NCBI GenBank assembly: GCA_943737045.1
Contig: CALSFV010000103.1
Coordinates: 62,001 to 126,000 of the forward strand
Source of the DNA: Parapristionchus giblindavisi
Lineage: Eukaryota; Nematoda; Chromadorea; Rhabditida; Diplogasteridae
Direction of reading: 5' to 3'
DNA: 64,000 nt
This document shows positions 47,311 through 59,312 of this stretch, one piece after another. A program made the translations under genes and the position numbers. The notes below the pieces were generated by a model. The model had not been told where the DNA came from. It saw nothing but the letters and a program-made list of their open reading frames with translations, and ran no database searches. The first letter of the stretch is position 1. Each line of letters starts with the position of its first letter.

Positions 47311-50300
47311 ATGTCGTGGCTCCGTCCTCCTCCTGCGGGTACGAAACTTACTCCATGGGTACCCGACCTAATTTTCATCCCTATCTCTCGTGCCTTCGAG
47401 AGACTCGGAGTTTACTTCTACAACCGTGTGATCAGCAAGACTGAGCTCGGTCTGTTCGATAAGAGATGGAACAAGAACGTCCACGGGCCATACTGTCACT
47501 GGCGCTACTATGGAACACGTTTGTTTATTTGAAACAATTTTCCATTTGTTTAAGTAGAAATTTTGATCCACATTCTATAAATGTTTCCGCAGGACATCAT
47601 TTCAATTTATTTGGTCGGAAACAGCTTAGTATTTGCGTAGTATAAGAATGTGTACCTGTAACGATAACCAGGAAATCTGATGGGGCACAAAATTGTCTCA
47701 TGGCATCTTTTAGTATGTAAACGATACTTATAAATTCAACTACGTGGGAGTGCTAATTTCGCAGCACACATCCCTAAAATTTCACTACGGCCCCTTTGCA
47801 TAGTCCGAAATATATGTTAATGAATTCATCTCAATCACGCTTCTTCTTCAGGCGACACACGTCTCATGAATGTCAAGCTCTCCGAGATTCCCGCTTGGCT
47901 CGCCCGTAGAGAGAAAACTCCTACTGCTTTCTACAATGAGGTAACTTTTTGCTTTTAAAATGAGCTAAGTTAAAGTATCGAAACTAAAGCACTGAGAAAG
48001 AAGATACCCCTACTTCATGCTGAGCGCATTCATGGATGGGAGATCTGAATTTTTTTCATGCGATATATACTAGTTTGTTTTATGGTACCATTTTGAGCCA
48101 AATTTGACAAAAAATCGAAAAACCTGACCGGATTTTGAAAACCGATAACCTAGCTATTCGACCTATGGTACCATAGACCCTGTCCGGGCCATACTTGGGC
48201 GGGCATTGTCGCTGGAAATGAAAATCGGACGGCGGAAGAAAAAAATGGAGCATTTATACGTCATTTTGAGTGATTTTTTTTGGAAAATCAGGGGGTCCGG
48301 TGCCAAAAATCGTGGGTGTATTGCCGCTAGCGGCAGTGGTGCCCACGCTTCTTCAATAAAAAAATAGATTTTTCCTATTCTTTTCATGCGCTGTGAGATG
48401 GTCTATTTTTGCTCTGTACCCATGGTGAACGAGTTAGGTTTATCGCGTCGGAGGCAAAAAATGGGGCATTTAAACATGCTAATTCGTTTAAATTTTTATC
48501 GTTAATAAATGTGTTTAAATGAATAAGAAGTTAATGATAGAACAATTCTAATTGATAGAAGAAGAATTCCAATTGAAGATAATGAAGGCAAAGATCAAAG
48601 ATCAGGGAAGAAAGATCATCCCACAATAAGTTCACGATATGAATTATTTTTATGACATCTTTTTTTAACATCATTGTTAGGCTCCAAATGTTCTGATCGT
48701 ACAGAAAACTTTACACAGACAGGAGGACTATTTAAACTTAAAGTCATACGCCGTTACTCTGCGCGCATCCTCAAGGCGATTTAACTAAAAGATAAACCAA
48801 AAATGAAGTCATTAGGTTCAGTAGTATTTGCTTGTGGTGACATGGGAATAATACAGTATATATATATATATATATATATATATGATTTTGTCCTTTAGTG
48901 GTTTTAAATCATTAAATTAAAATTCCTGGTTAAAAACTGACCCAACGAACACCTACCTTGAAATCTTACTGTAAGTAGAAAAATCTTTTTTCCCGTTTAA
49001 ACAGCTTGTACATTTCAGATTCTCTCTTTTCTCGTTTGTGTTATTGTTCTATTGTAAAATAATATTTAAAAAAACGTCATTTGAGAGTGATTTTTGGAAA
49101 CTCGGGGGGGGGGGGGGGGGGGGGGCGTCGGGTGCCAAAATCGGGGGTGTATTGCCGCTAGCGGCAGTGGTGCCCACGTATGTTTTACAGCTTTGCCTCG
49201 CAAAAATGGATAATTTCCAATCTAATCTGCAAAGAAATGTCGCATACCAGTATGTAGAGTCTCCAATTCACCGATATGCGCACAGCCTTTCTCCGAGCGT
49301 GCCCACATATGCTACTATTGTTTTTAATGCGCTGCAAGTTTTTTGTTTGAAGTTCAAACTTTAAACTGTATATTTCTGTACACGAGAGATCTCATTTTGT
49401 AATGCAATAGTTGAACTTTGTACTTTTATGGATATGTGGATATGTCAGAAGTGACACACTAAATTATTTTCGAAAACTATCCATTCACTTCCCGCTTCCT
49501 CTGTCGGTCCATGCCACTGCAAGATATGCTTTGAAAAAAATGTTATATCTTGATTTCTATAAAATTCCATTGTAATAAAAACAGAAATGTGGAAGGGCTA
49601 ATTGTTAATCGATTAAAATTTTCAACTCGTTATAAAAGCAAAGTTACATTCTTTAACAGAGTTACGCTTTTATCATACATTTTTGCCGTACTCACATTTT
49701 AGGACCTATAAGCTGACCCGCAATTGGGATAAACTACTCCGATTGTAAACTGGTCCTTAAAATTGCTTCTTTATAAAAATATTTTGGCTAAATATGTGAT
49801 AAATTACCCGTTTTTCATAAGCCGTACAATTTATAAACTGACCCGTGCCCACAATGTGGATGCTCGAAGATGTATTACTTTTCTAGGTGGAATTTAAAAT
49901 TTGTGATTTTTTTTCGTTGGATTTGGAAGGCATCAAAAATGAATTCCAAGAAGTGTTCGTGACGACTGATAAAATTACATAACAATTAAAGTTTATTTAG
50001 GTTCTTTCTTACGTTACAGCCGTTAAAAGAAATAAATGAAAATGCGCTGAAAATGTATTATAAATTACGAGGTTGTACTAAAAGTTTCAACCTAGTCTTG
50101 ACTTGGAACATACTGCTCCGGTCGTGCGATTGTGTGAGCGCTTAACAGTGCAAAAATGAGGATAAATATTTGATTTAATACCTACTCACATAGGTCGAAT
50201 AGATAGGCTGTCGGTTTTCAAAATCCGGTCAGGCTTGGTACTTTGCAACATACTTTTCGACCTACTCTTTATAATTTTCTTATTAAACTTGAAATAACTT

Positions 50301-50574
50301 ACTTTTCGTGAACATCAATAATGCTAAGCTGACCAAAAATGATTACATAATTTGCAGTAATCCTTAAACTATATTTTAGTCGTATTGAATGATAGTTATT
50401 ATATTGAAGGTGATGAGAAACATCTGGCGTGTCCATCACAAGTACTACTCTGGACCTGTATACGGCAACACAGTGAAGACCATATTCCGTTTCATCTTCT
50501 GCTATTCATTCCTGTGCTGGCTAGTCAAGTCCCATCGCTATCTCGATTTCCAGAAGACTATGTACCATTGGTAG
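47311..50574 (+). CDS. Mitochondrial ATP synthase subunit f (nematode type)
   Basis: Small Fo subunit in the peripheral membrane part of ATP synthase. Three exons encode about 150 residues. They read MSWLRPPPAGTKLTPWVP, YNRVISKTELGLFDKRW, VHGPYCHWRYYGTRDTRLMN, VKLSEIPAWLARREKTPTAF, then VHHKYYSGPVYGN and a membrane helix FRFIFCYSFLCWLV, ending YLDFQKTMYHW. The blocks HGPY..RYYG, WLARR..TP and HHKYY are family landmarks. The exons are richer in G and C, with C-ending codons, than those of neighbouring genes, which suggests high expression. The second intron is about 2.4 kb and carries several repeats. Confidence 0.87.
48190..48345 (+). repeat. GCCGCTAGCGGCA repeat, copy 2
   Basis: Matches 26170-26345 almost throughout: TCGCTGGAAATGAAAATCGG, GGAGCATTTATACGTCATTT, TATTGCCGCTAGCGGCAGTG. 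Confidence 0.85.
49085..49325 (+). repeat. GCCGCTAGCGGCA repeat, copy 3 with G homopolymer
   Basis: A run of about 20 G residues replaces a shorter G tract in the other copies, then TATTGCCGCTAGCGGCAGTG. A further piece (GCCCACATATGCTACTATTG) lies at about 49302-49322. Confidence 0.8.
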
Positions 50575-50765
50575 ATACTGTGAGATGTGTAGCATAAGAT
50601 TAATGATTGGAGGCACTTTGTAGAGTTTCTATCAATGATAAATAGATTTCTCATATCAACTCCTGATTTGTTTGTATGACACGGTTGTTTCGGGTTGTCT
50701 TCCTTATATGTACAGTATCTTGTAACCCCTTGTCTATAGTGATCTAATAGAATTGATGTTGAGTG

Positions 50766-52267
50766 ATGTGTGGACGTGGAGCATTGATTGTACTTGAAGG
50801 ATTAGATCGAAGTGGGAAGACAACTCAAGCGAAGAAACTAGCAGATTGGTTGATATCAGAAGGGAAGAAGGTACATTTGATAAGATTCCCTGGTGAGTAG
50901 TATATGATATATCTATATTAATAAGGAAGAGGTGGTTAGAAGGAAAGGACCGACTGCCAATTAGATGTTTGTCATGTTGAGTGGTATGGATAGAGAGGAT
51001 AGATAGAGAAGACGAGTTGCATGTCTCCTTTGCTCTCTCTAAGCAAATAGACTCCATAGATGGATTCAGATAGAGAAGAGCCAATTGGTAAAGTAATCGA
51101 TTCTTATCTGAAGAGAGAAATCGATATATCCCCTCAAGCACTTCATCTATCATTCTCTGCTAATCGATGGCAGAAGGTATTCATCTATCTTTATCTATCC
51201 ATATCATAACATATTACAGGAGAAGGAAATTCGTTCTTTAGTATCATCAGGAGTATATGTGATATGTGATAGATATTGTTACTCAGGTGTTGCTTATAGT
51301 GTTGCATCAGGTACATCTATATATTGTATAGAGTAGGAGTTGATGAATAGAGAGACGATAGATGACTAAGTGTGGTAAAAGGAAGTGACTTATTTGTAGA
51401 GAGAGAGAGAGTATACGGTAGATGTCCCTCACTCTCCGTCCCTTTCATTCCCCAACTTGTTCTCTATTGTTGTTTGTTTCTCTATGAGATGATCTGACAC
51501 TCCTTGAGGGCATCTTTATCCCCTCTCCCTCTCCCTCTTCCTCTTGATTGCAGCTGCCTTCTAATTAGTATACCTCTCCTTCTAAGGTAGACTAAGGTAT
51601 CTATGAGAGATGTGGAATAGAAGTGGTAGAGAGAAGAGAGAGGAAAAGCATCGATTGTGAGATTGCTTCTTCTTCTCCATTCTTCCTTCCTCTCTTTCCA
51701 TCTTTATCCCCTCATTCTCCTTCCCTCTATTCTTATGGATAAAGAAGAGATGGAGAGGGAGAGGGAGAGAGTGAAGAGATGCAAGCAATCAGATGTATTG
51801 TGGGGGGAAGTGGAGCGAGGGAAGATGAAGATGTACATACCGTATACTAGATAGAGAGAGAGAGTATATTATGATATATTAAGGATTAAACTGTGATTGG
51901 GCACGACAACCTGATATTGGACTACCTCAACCTGATATTGTTCTATTCTTTATGATTGATAGTAGTGTAGCTGCATCAAGGTATATGGGAGATACGGTAG
52001 ATGAGAATGTATTGATTGATTGTAGAGGAGGATATGGAGATGAAAGATTAGAAGAAGAAGATCTACAGAAGAAAGTTAGTATAGAGATGATGAAGTTGAA
52101 GAATGAAGAATGGAAGGTATTAGAGTTTATTATATAATAGAAGATAGATGAATATATTACAGATAGTAGATGCTAATCAAGATATGGATAAGGTAACTAA
52201 TCAAGTCAAATCATTCATTCATAATATGGTATTGAATGATAAATTGGGAAGTATCACACATTTGTAG
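50766..52267 (+). CDS. dtmk-1: Thymidylate kinase (dTMP kinase)
   Basis: Phosphorylates dTMP to dTDP for DNA synthesis. The P-loop is GALIVLEGLDRSGKTT. Next come KVHLIRFPDREEPIGKVIDS, ISPQALHLSFSANRW, the DR(Y/H) motif in VICDRYCYSGVAYS, LNCDWARQPDIGLPQPDIVL, and the lid region RGGYGDERLE with its basic residue. The end is VKSFIHNMVLNDKLGSITHL. Six exons give roughly 210 residues, the usual length. The intron at about 51311-51883 is long and purine/pyrimidine-rich (GAGA/CTCT), as is the whole neighbourhood. The start ATG at 50766 gives the P-loop at the usual distance from the N-terminus. Confidence 0.94.
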
Positions 52268-52786
52268 TATATTATTCCCTTCTCTATACTTATATTCATA
52301 TGAAGTCACAGATGGAAAGCACATCTCTCCCTCTCCCTCTTGATCCATTCCTTCTTCCGGTCACCTTTGTCTATTCATTACATCTATTCTATCGTTCATC
52401 TTCTTATTCTAACAGGTGCTTTCCCTTATTCTTACCTTGGCCTCTCATGCCCTTCCTCATCTTGTCTTACTCCTTACTCTTCTCCCTCTCCCTCTACCCT
52501 TTCACCTTTCCCCCCTCTCCCTCTCCCTCTACCCTCTCACCTACCATATGCTGCTTATACTCATGTAATTAGGTTGTCTTCATCTTCATCATCATATCGT
52601 CAATTAGATACTAATTCACTTGAATTCATTCCATTCTTTTACTCTGACACATATTCCATTTATTTCATATGTATAATTTATGTATATTATGGATTAGTTG
52701 TAATACAATGAATGAAGTCAATTGGACTGAATGATTACAAGAGATGAACACGTATGGAATGGAGATGGTATAAGGATAAAGGTAGA
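52268..52786. other. Spacer between converging dTMP kinase and EGL-43 genes
   Basis: CT-rich sequence with CCCTCTCCCTCTCC runs at about 52315-52340 and 52475-52545. No exon is recognised. Confidence 0.5.
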
Positions 52787-54926
52787 TCAACAATGATGAT
52801 GATGATGTTTATTATTGTGTCTATCTAGATTAGTCTGTTGGCCGAATCGTCGATCGCATTGAATGCATCTGAAGAGAACTAAATCAAAATGGATAGATTA
52901 TATTCAATGATTCATTTAGACATACTTGAATGGTCTTTCCTTATTATGAATATTACGAACATGTCGTTGAAGATTTGATGATATCGAGAATGATCTCTCA
53001 CAATAATCACACTGAAATCATTCATTCATATGATAAATAATCAATATTGTATACTGTATATGGTGTGTATGTATTGGTTACTGTAACCATAAATATACCT
53101 TGTATGGTTGTTCTCCCGTATGAGTACGAAGATGTCTAGTTAGATTAGCTGATCGAGGAAAGACCTTCTGACAGAATTTACACGTATATCGATCCTTATT
53201 AGTTCTTGATATAGTAGATGATGAATGATGAGATGAAGTAGAAGGGAATGGAGGAAGAAATGGTGGACGTAGAAGAGAAAATATTGATGTTGATGGTAAT
53301 GATATTGATTGAGTCTTTGATTCATCTTCTTCTTTTGATGTTTCTTCACCATCTGATGATGATTGTCTTCGTGTATTAGATAGATCAAGAGGAGATGATT
53401 CCTTATTCGTATGAATAGGTGAAGTTGTACCACTCGATCGAGTACTATTCTCTCCTTCTGATAAAGGATTACCTCCATGTTGAGATGATGCTACAGCCAT
53501 TGCTATTGCTAATTGTGGCCATAATTGAGGAGGAAAAGGAGGAAATGGAGAAGTTAAAGGAAGAGCCATACGACATAAAGATGTTGTCATATCACATAGA
53601 GGTTTATGACGATGAAGTATTGATTGAGATGGAAGATATTGATTACAATTAGAACATTGAAATGATGAAGAAGGAGATGAAGATGAACAATCTCTATCTA
53701 ATGTTAATGATGATGAAGATGATGGTGTTGATGTCTGAATGGATAGATGGATGAATGAATGGATGGATAGATGGATGAATGAATGGATGGATAGATGGAT
53801 GAATGAATGAATGGATGGATGGAAGGATGGATAGAGAACTCACTGTATGAACACGACGATGACGACACAGATTAGAGAATTGAGTATAGGCCTTATGACA
53901 AATTGAACAACGATATGGTTTAGATGATGAATGGATATGAGAATGTTGTTTGAGTCCACTAAATGAATTAATGAATGAAGGAATAGATAGAAGAGTGAAT
54001 AGAATGAATACCTGATAGATGAGAAACTCTTAGGACATATTGTACATGGATGACATTCTGTTCCTTCTAATGGAATACCATTCGAATCACACCTTAATAA
54101 CCAATCATGATAACGGATATCACCCTCAGCTCCTCCTTCCCTCTCCATCTACCTCTACCTCTCCCTCTCCCTCTCCCTCTACCTCTCCCTCTCATGATTT
54201 CTATTTCGTTCATCATTCATTTAACCGTTCATTCGGGTCAGTGGAACGGGATAAAAAAGATGCCTCCCCTAGTAGAGAATAGATATATGATAAGAGATGA
54301 GGAGATCATCCTTTGTTATACAATTCAATAGAATACAAAGTGAAAGCAGATGAGAGTAGATGGAGAGGGAGGGAGAGGGAGAGGGAGAGGGAGAGGGAGA
54401 GGGAGAGGGAGAGGGAGAGGGGAGAGGGGAGAGGGAGGGAGAGGGAGGGAGAGGGATGAAGATATAACTTACTTGATTTCTCCTTCTTCTAATATATCAT
54501 CACAATCTATATCTATATCTTGTGTCATATCTTCTTCTTCTTCTTCTGTACTTCTTTCACTTAATAATGCTTCTCCTGCTTCGATTGATCGACATGTTTG
54601 TAATATTGTCTTAATCAAATCAATGAATACAGAGGGAGAGGGAGAGGGAGAGATACCTTAGTGAGAGTATTTCTGATAGATACATTAGCCTTTGTCTCTT
54701 CATCAGTTTCTTTTATTAACTTAAGTATAAGAAGAGCATTGGAATCATTTTGACCCGTCTGAAAGTATTGATTGATAATGAAGAGATAGATATAGAATGA
54801 ATATACCTTATCGATTAGTCCAATCAATTTACCAGCTGGAAGAGGTACTGTAGCTTTGAGTAATGAACCTTCTCCTGGTTGAGAAGTAACTTGAACACTA
54901 CGAAGGAATTCACCATCTACACTCAT
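52787..54926 (-). CDS. egl-43: EGL-43 / MECOM (EVI1) zinc-finger transcription factor
   Basis: Nuclear C2H2 factor; in C. elegans EGL-43 controls neuron migration and anchor-cell invasion. The N-terminal nematode-type region reads [43 protein letters not shown] and [20 protein letters not shown]. The first finger cluster is [39 protein letters not shown] and [18 protein letters not shown]. The middle is Ser-rich and carries PLDLS, the CtBP co-repressor site. The second cluster is [40 protein letters not shown] and [17 protein letters not shown]. The last finger closes with an unusual HNNKH followed by a short His-rich tail and stop. TCTTCAG lies 5 bp before the ATG. GGGAGA satellites interrupt the introns. 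Confidence 0.95.
53740..53835. repeat. GATGGATAGATGGATGAATG tandem array in an EGL-43 intron
   Basis: Tetranucleotide-based units (ATGG, ATAG, ATGA) repeat over about 95 bp and stop at the splice site before the SGLKQH exon. Confidence 0.85.
54125..54455. repeat. (CCCTCT)n and (GGGAGA)n blocks inside EGL-43
   Basis: Pure CCTCTCCCTCTCC blocks lie at 54140-54190 and (GAGAGG)n at 54360-54455, in the intron before the [10 protein letters not shown] exon. The first block touches the presumed splice junction, so that junction is not certain. Confidence 0.9.
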
Positions 54927-55710
54927 TATACTGAAGAGATTAAGAGATGAAGGGGGAGGAGATAGGATGAGAGGGTACGGTAGATGAAGAGAAGAGAAGA
55001 GAAGAGATAGAAGATATGGAGCTTCTGCTTACTCTTCCCTTTCTATAGAAAGAAGATGAAGAAGAAGACAAGATGAGACTCCGCCTCTTTCACTCTCTCA
55101 ACCAATAGATGAAGGAAGAAAGATGAGAGAAGAATCCATCCTCTCCCTCTACCTCTTCCTTCTGACTCTTCTCTCTCCCTCTCCCCTCTCTCTCCCTCTC
55201 CCTCTCCCCTCTCTCTCCCTCTCCCTCTCCCCTCTCTCTCACTATTCCATCACTATACTGAATGAGAGAGAAGATACCGTAGACTATTGAAATATAAAAA
55301 GAGATGGTTGATATAGTGATTGAATCCATGGAGATTCATTCTGATAGAGATAATGATGAATGAATGAATATGGATGATATCATGGATAATATTATATTCT
55401 AATTATATGCTAATGGAATAAATGAATAGAAATGATAATAGATAGATGATACAGTATGAGAATAGACAATATAATCTTATTCTTCTATTCATTCATCGTC
55501 TTCTTATTCCATCCAAGATTCCTCCTTTCATAGACAACCACAATCTTTCACTCTCAAATTGTCCATGTTTGACTTCTATCTCTCCCTCTCCCTCTCCCTC
55601 CATCTCTCCCTCTCCCTCATCGTCTTCTTCTTATTCTCCTTCGATATCTTCATTCACTTAGTGAATGAAAGTGTGAATGAAAGAATAGATGTAATATATG
55701 AACTATTCAG
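54927..55710. other. Divergent region EGL-43 / MFS transporter
   Basis: About 780 bp with GA/CT satellites at 54950-55010, 55138-55245 and 55580-55625. It serves as the upstream region of both genes. ATTCAG stands directly before the transporter ATG. Confidence 0.55.
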
Positions 55711-58700
55711 ATGGAGACAAATGATTATATTCTAAGATTTATTCCATCCAAATATCGTCCATATATTGTATTAGGAGGAGGAGTTATATGTATGATGTCA
55801 CTAGCTATCGTATACTCATTTGGTAAGTTGAATCGAAGAGGGAGGGATGATAGAGGGAGAGGGAGGGATGATAGAGGGAGAGGGAGAGGGAGGGATGATA
55901 GAGGGAGAGGGAGAGGGAGGGATGATAGAGGGAGAGGGAGAGGGAGGGATGATAGAGGGAGAGGGAGAGGGAGGGATGATAGAGGGAGAGGGAGAGGGAG
56001 GGATGATAGAGGGAGAGGGAGAGTGAGGGATGATAGAGGGAGAGGGAGAGGGAGGGATGATAGAGGGAGAGGGAGAGGGAGGGGAGATGATATAAGGAGA
56101 GGTAAAGTGAGATGGAGAGAGAGAGAGTCTATCCATCTCCTATTCTCATTCTAAGAAGCTACCAGTAAATAATAGAGTAAAATATGAAGAAGAAGAAGAA
56201 GGAAAGAATGGATTGAGACTACTCACCTTCCCCCCCCCTCCTCTTCCCCTCTCTACCTCTCCCTCTTCCTTCCTCTCCCTCTTCCCTCCTCTCCCTCTCC
56301 CTCTTCCTCCCTCTCCCTCTCCCTCCCTCTTCCTCTCATCGTTCTAGTCATGGAATGGTTGTCTACTTACTTCTTCTTCATTCATTGATATAAGTAGTAA
56401 ATAAGATAATAAAATGAAATGAATAAAGAGGGGAATAGATGATAGATGGATATCACTCAATAAACAACGAATATTAATAAATATATTGATTATTTTATCT
56501 AATATTCTACCGTATCTCGTATCATATCTTCATTTTCGTGTGGATTCATCCATTACATCTGGATCATTGATATGGTTACAGACTTTACTCAGTAAGTTCA
56601 TTTATCATTATGAGATATGAAATAGAAGATGAAGGGAAGGAAGAGAAAGAGTCACACTTGAATGAATCAATGGATTGAATATAGAAGGTAGAAGAGTACT
56701 TCTATCTAAGAGTAGAAGGAGAGGGAGAGAAGGAGAGGGAGAGAGAAGGAGAGGGAGAGGGAGAAGGAGAGAAGGAAGAGGGACTGGCACCAAAGGGACC
56801 TCATATGTCCGGTCATTACAGGTGAATATAGAGTGATTATAGAATGAATGAATGAATTGTCTTAGGTGGAGTACCATTCTCAATGTTAATAGGAGGAATA
56901 GTAGAAGAATCAATTGGAGGAAGATGTGCTGCTATCATTGGTTGTCTATTATATACGTATGTTGTACTCCATAGATGCCCCTTCTGATACTAATGGAAGG
57001 ACATCTATCCAGTCTATCTTATATTCATTCTATCTACTCGTGAGAGATTGATACTCGAGTCCACTTTTATGACTGCAGAAGGAGAGGGAGAGGGAGAGGG
57101 AGAGGGAGAGGGAGAGGGAAAGGGAGAGGGAGAGGGAGAGGGAAAGGGAGAGGGAGAGGGAAAGGGAGAGGGAAAGGGAAAAGCAGGTGGAAGTAAGAGA
57201 TAGAGAGGGAGAGAGATGATATAGTGAGAGAAGTAAATTGAGTGAGGAGAAGTCGTAAGATATCCCCTATTTGGAATGAGTAATCACATTGAGGTAACCA
57301 ACCTATCCCCTCCCTCCCTCTCCCTTTCCCATCTCTCCCTCTCCCTCTAGAGGGAGAGATGTCGTCTGGTTGCAATCAAGCATGGATTGCTTCTCTCTTA
57401 TCGTCAGGTGCAAATGCATGGAAGATGAGAAGAATGAGATGGAAGATGATGGAGAGAGAGAGGGAGAGAGAGAGAGGGGGAGAGAGAGAGAGAGGGAGAG
57501 AGAGAGGGAGAGAGAGGGAGAGATGGGATGATTACGGTAGATAGATAAATGTGATAATGTAAGATAGAGATAGATAATGGATTTGTATGTGAGACCAGTA
57601 GGAGAATGAAGGATTATTGAATATCTTTATTCGTTTCGAGAGAGACGTCTCATCATCAGTGTAGGGATGATCAAGATTCATAGAAATAATGAGAGAATAT
57701 AAGATATAAGTATCGTCCATAATGTATTGTGAATGAATATATTGAATGAGATATGAAACATCCCTTACTCTCTCCCTCTCCCTCTCTCCCTCTCATTCTC
57801 TCCCTCTTCTTTTTTGTCTTCGTATATCTGTGACAAATGAATATAATAATGAAAGATTCCTTTTTTTGTATTCAATTGCCATGAATGAAGAAGGATATGA
57901 ATAAGAGATAGAGAGATACAATTGTATATCATATACTTATTGATATCTTCATTCATTTCAGTTGTAGTATATTCTTCTCATCAATAGTATTGGATATATC
58001 ATATGGATGGCTTCTTTTCTCATTTGGATTTCTTCCTTCTTTCGGACAAGGAATTGCATATAATGCTGTATTGATAACTGCTCAAAGGGTATCATACTTA
58101 TCCACTTAATAAGGGGGGAAGAAGAGCTCTTCATGGATGGAGAGGGAGAGGGAGGGGGAAGGGAGAGGGAGAGAAGGAGAAGGAGGGGGGAGGAAGGGAG
58201 AGGGAGAGAAGGGTATTAGAGTATTATGTAACTAGAGGGTGTATACTAAGGTCAATGCGGGTAAGTGTCAATTGAGGTGATGAGAGGATAGAAGATATGA
58301 TAGAAGAGAAGAGAGAAGAAGAAGAAGAGAAGAGAAGAGAGGAGGGGAGAGGAGATGACTCTTATCGAGTATCATTCAAGTGGAATCACACTTATTCTAA
58401 CTCTAACCATATACCATATCTCTCCCTCTCCCTCTCCTTCTATTCCCTCATCTCCCTCTCCCTCTCCCTCTCCTTCTCCCTCTCCCTCTCCTTCTATTCC
58501 CTCATCTCCCTCTCCCTCTCCCTCTCCCTCTCCACCTATCCATAGGAGATAGAATGTCATATTGGCAATATCCATTGAATATAAGGTATAGAGAGGGATA
58601 GTTGATTAGTCATATAATAGAATTACAATCTCATTATATCTATGTACTCTTCATATTCATTCATTTATATCTCAGTGGTTTCCTAATAATATTGGATTTG

Positions 58701-59276
58701 CAAGTGGAGTTATAGTTGCTGGATTTGGATGTGGAACTCTATTCATTGCTCCTCTTCAAGTATTCATTCATTCATTATATTGATTGATTGATTGATTGAT
58801 TGTAGACTTTATATGTAAATCCATATCATTATACAACAAATGGAGATGGATATTTTACTCAAGATGATCTATTAGATAGAGTTTGTTATCATCTATTCAT
58901 TATATTCAATATAATATAATAATGAATATAGGTTCCTAATCTATTCGTTGTCATGGCTATATTCTTCTCTGTTCTACAAATAATTGGATTGACTCTACTT
59001 GGATCTCCTATTGAAGATGATAACGGTTTGACTCTCCCTCTCCCTCTCCCTCTCCATTCATCTATCTCTTCATTCCATTAAGATTCAATGATAGATGATG
59101 ACAATCGTTCATTATTGGATGAGTCTCCTAGTCTATCAGTTATATCTCGTAGAGATATGATAATGTCATCTTCATTCTTATTTATATTCTTTACTCTATT
59201 CTTTATGGGTACATGGGTTCAGATTACTACTGGACTATATAAGGTATAGTCTATCTATCTATTCATTCATTCATTC

Positions 59277-59312
<36 letters not shown>

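Larger units (their letters stand above)
48095..50265. repeat. Repeat-filled intron of ATP synthase f, bounded by inverted ends
   Basis: Left: CTGACCGGATTTTGAAAACC...CTATTCGACCTATG. Right: CATAGGTCGAATAGATAGGC...GGTTTTCAAAATCCGGTCAG. These pair as inverted ends about 2.1 kb apart. They may bound one element, or be two copies of a short MITE in opposite orientation. Inside are two copies of the GCCGCTAGCGGCA repeat, a TA run at 48857-48882 and a G run. Confidence 0.6.

Noticed and set aside
54107..54331. Ser/Pro-rich frame overlapping the EGL-43 exon
   Set aside because: It is antisense to the [10 protein letters not shown] exon and made of the CT satellite.
55711..56154. Long Arg-Gly-Asp repeat protein continuing from the first MFS exon
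   Set aside because: It is a read-through of the satellite after a good donor site (TTTG|GTAAG). The reverse strand is equally open as Pro/Ser repeats, as expected for a tandem repeat.
57067..57375. Pro/Leu-rich open frames across CT satellites
   Set aside because: They are low-complexity translations of (CCCTCT)n in introns of the MFS gene; no conserved sequence.
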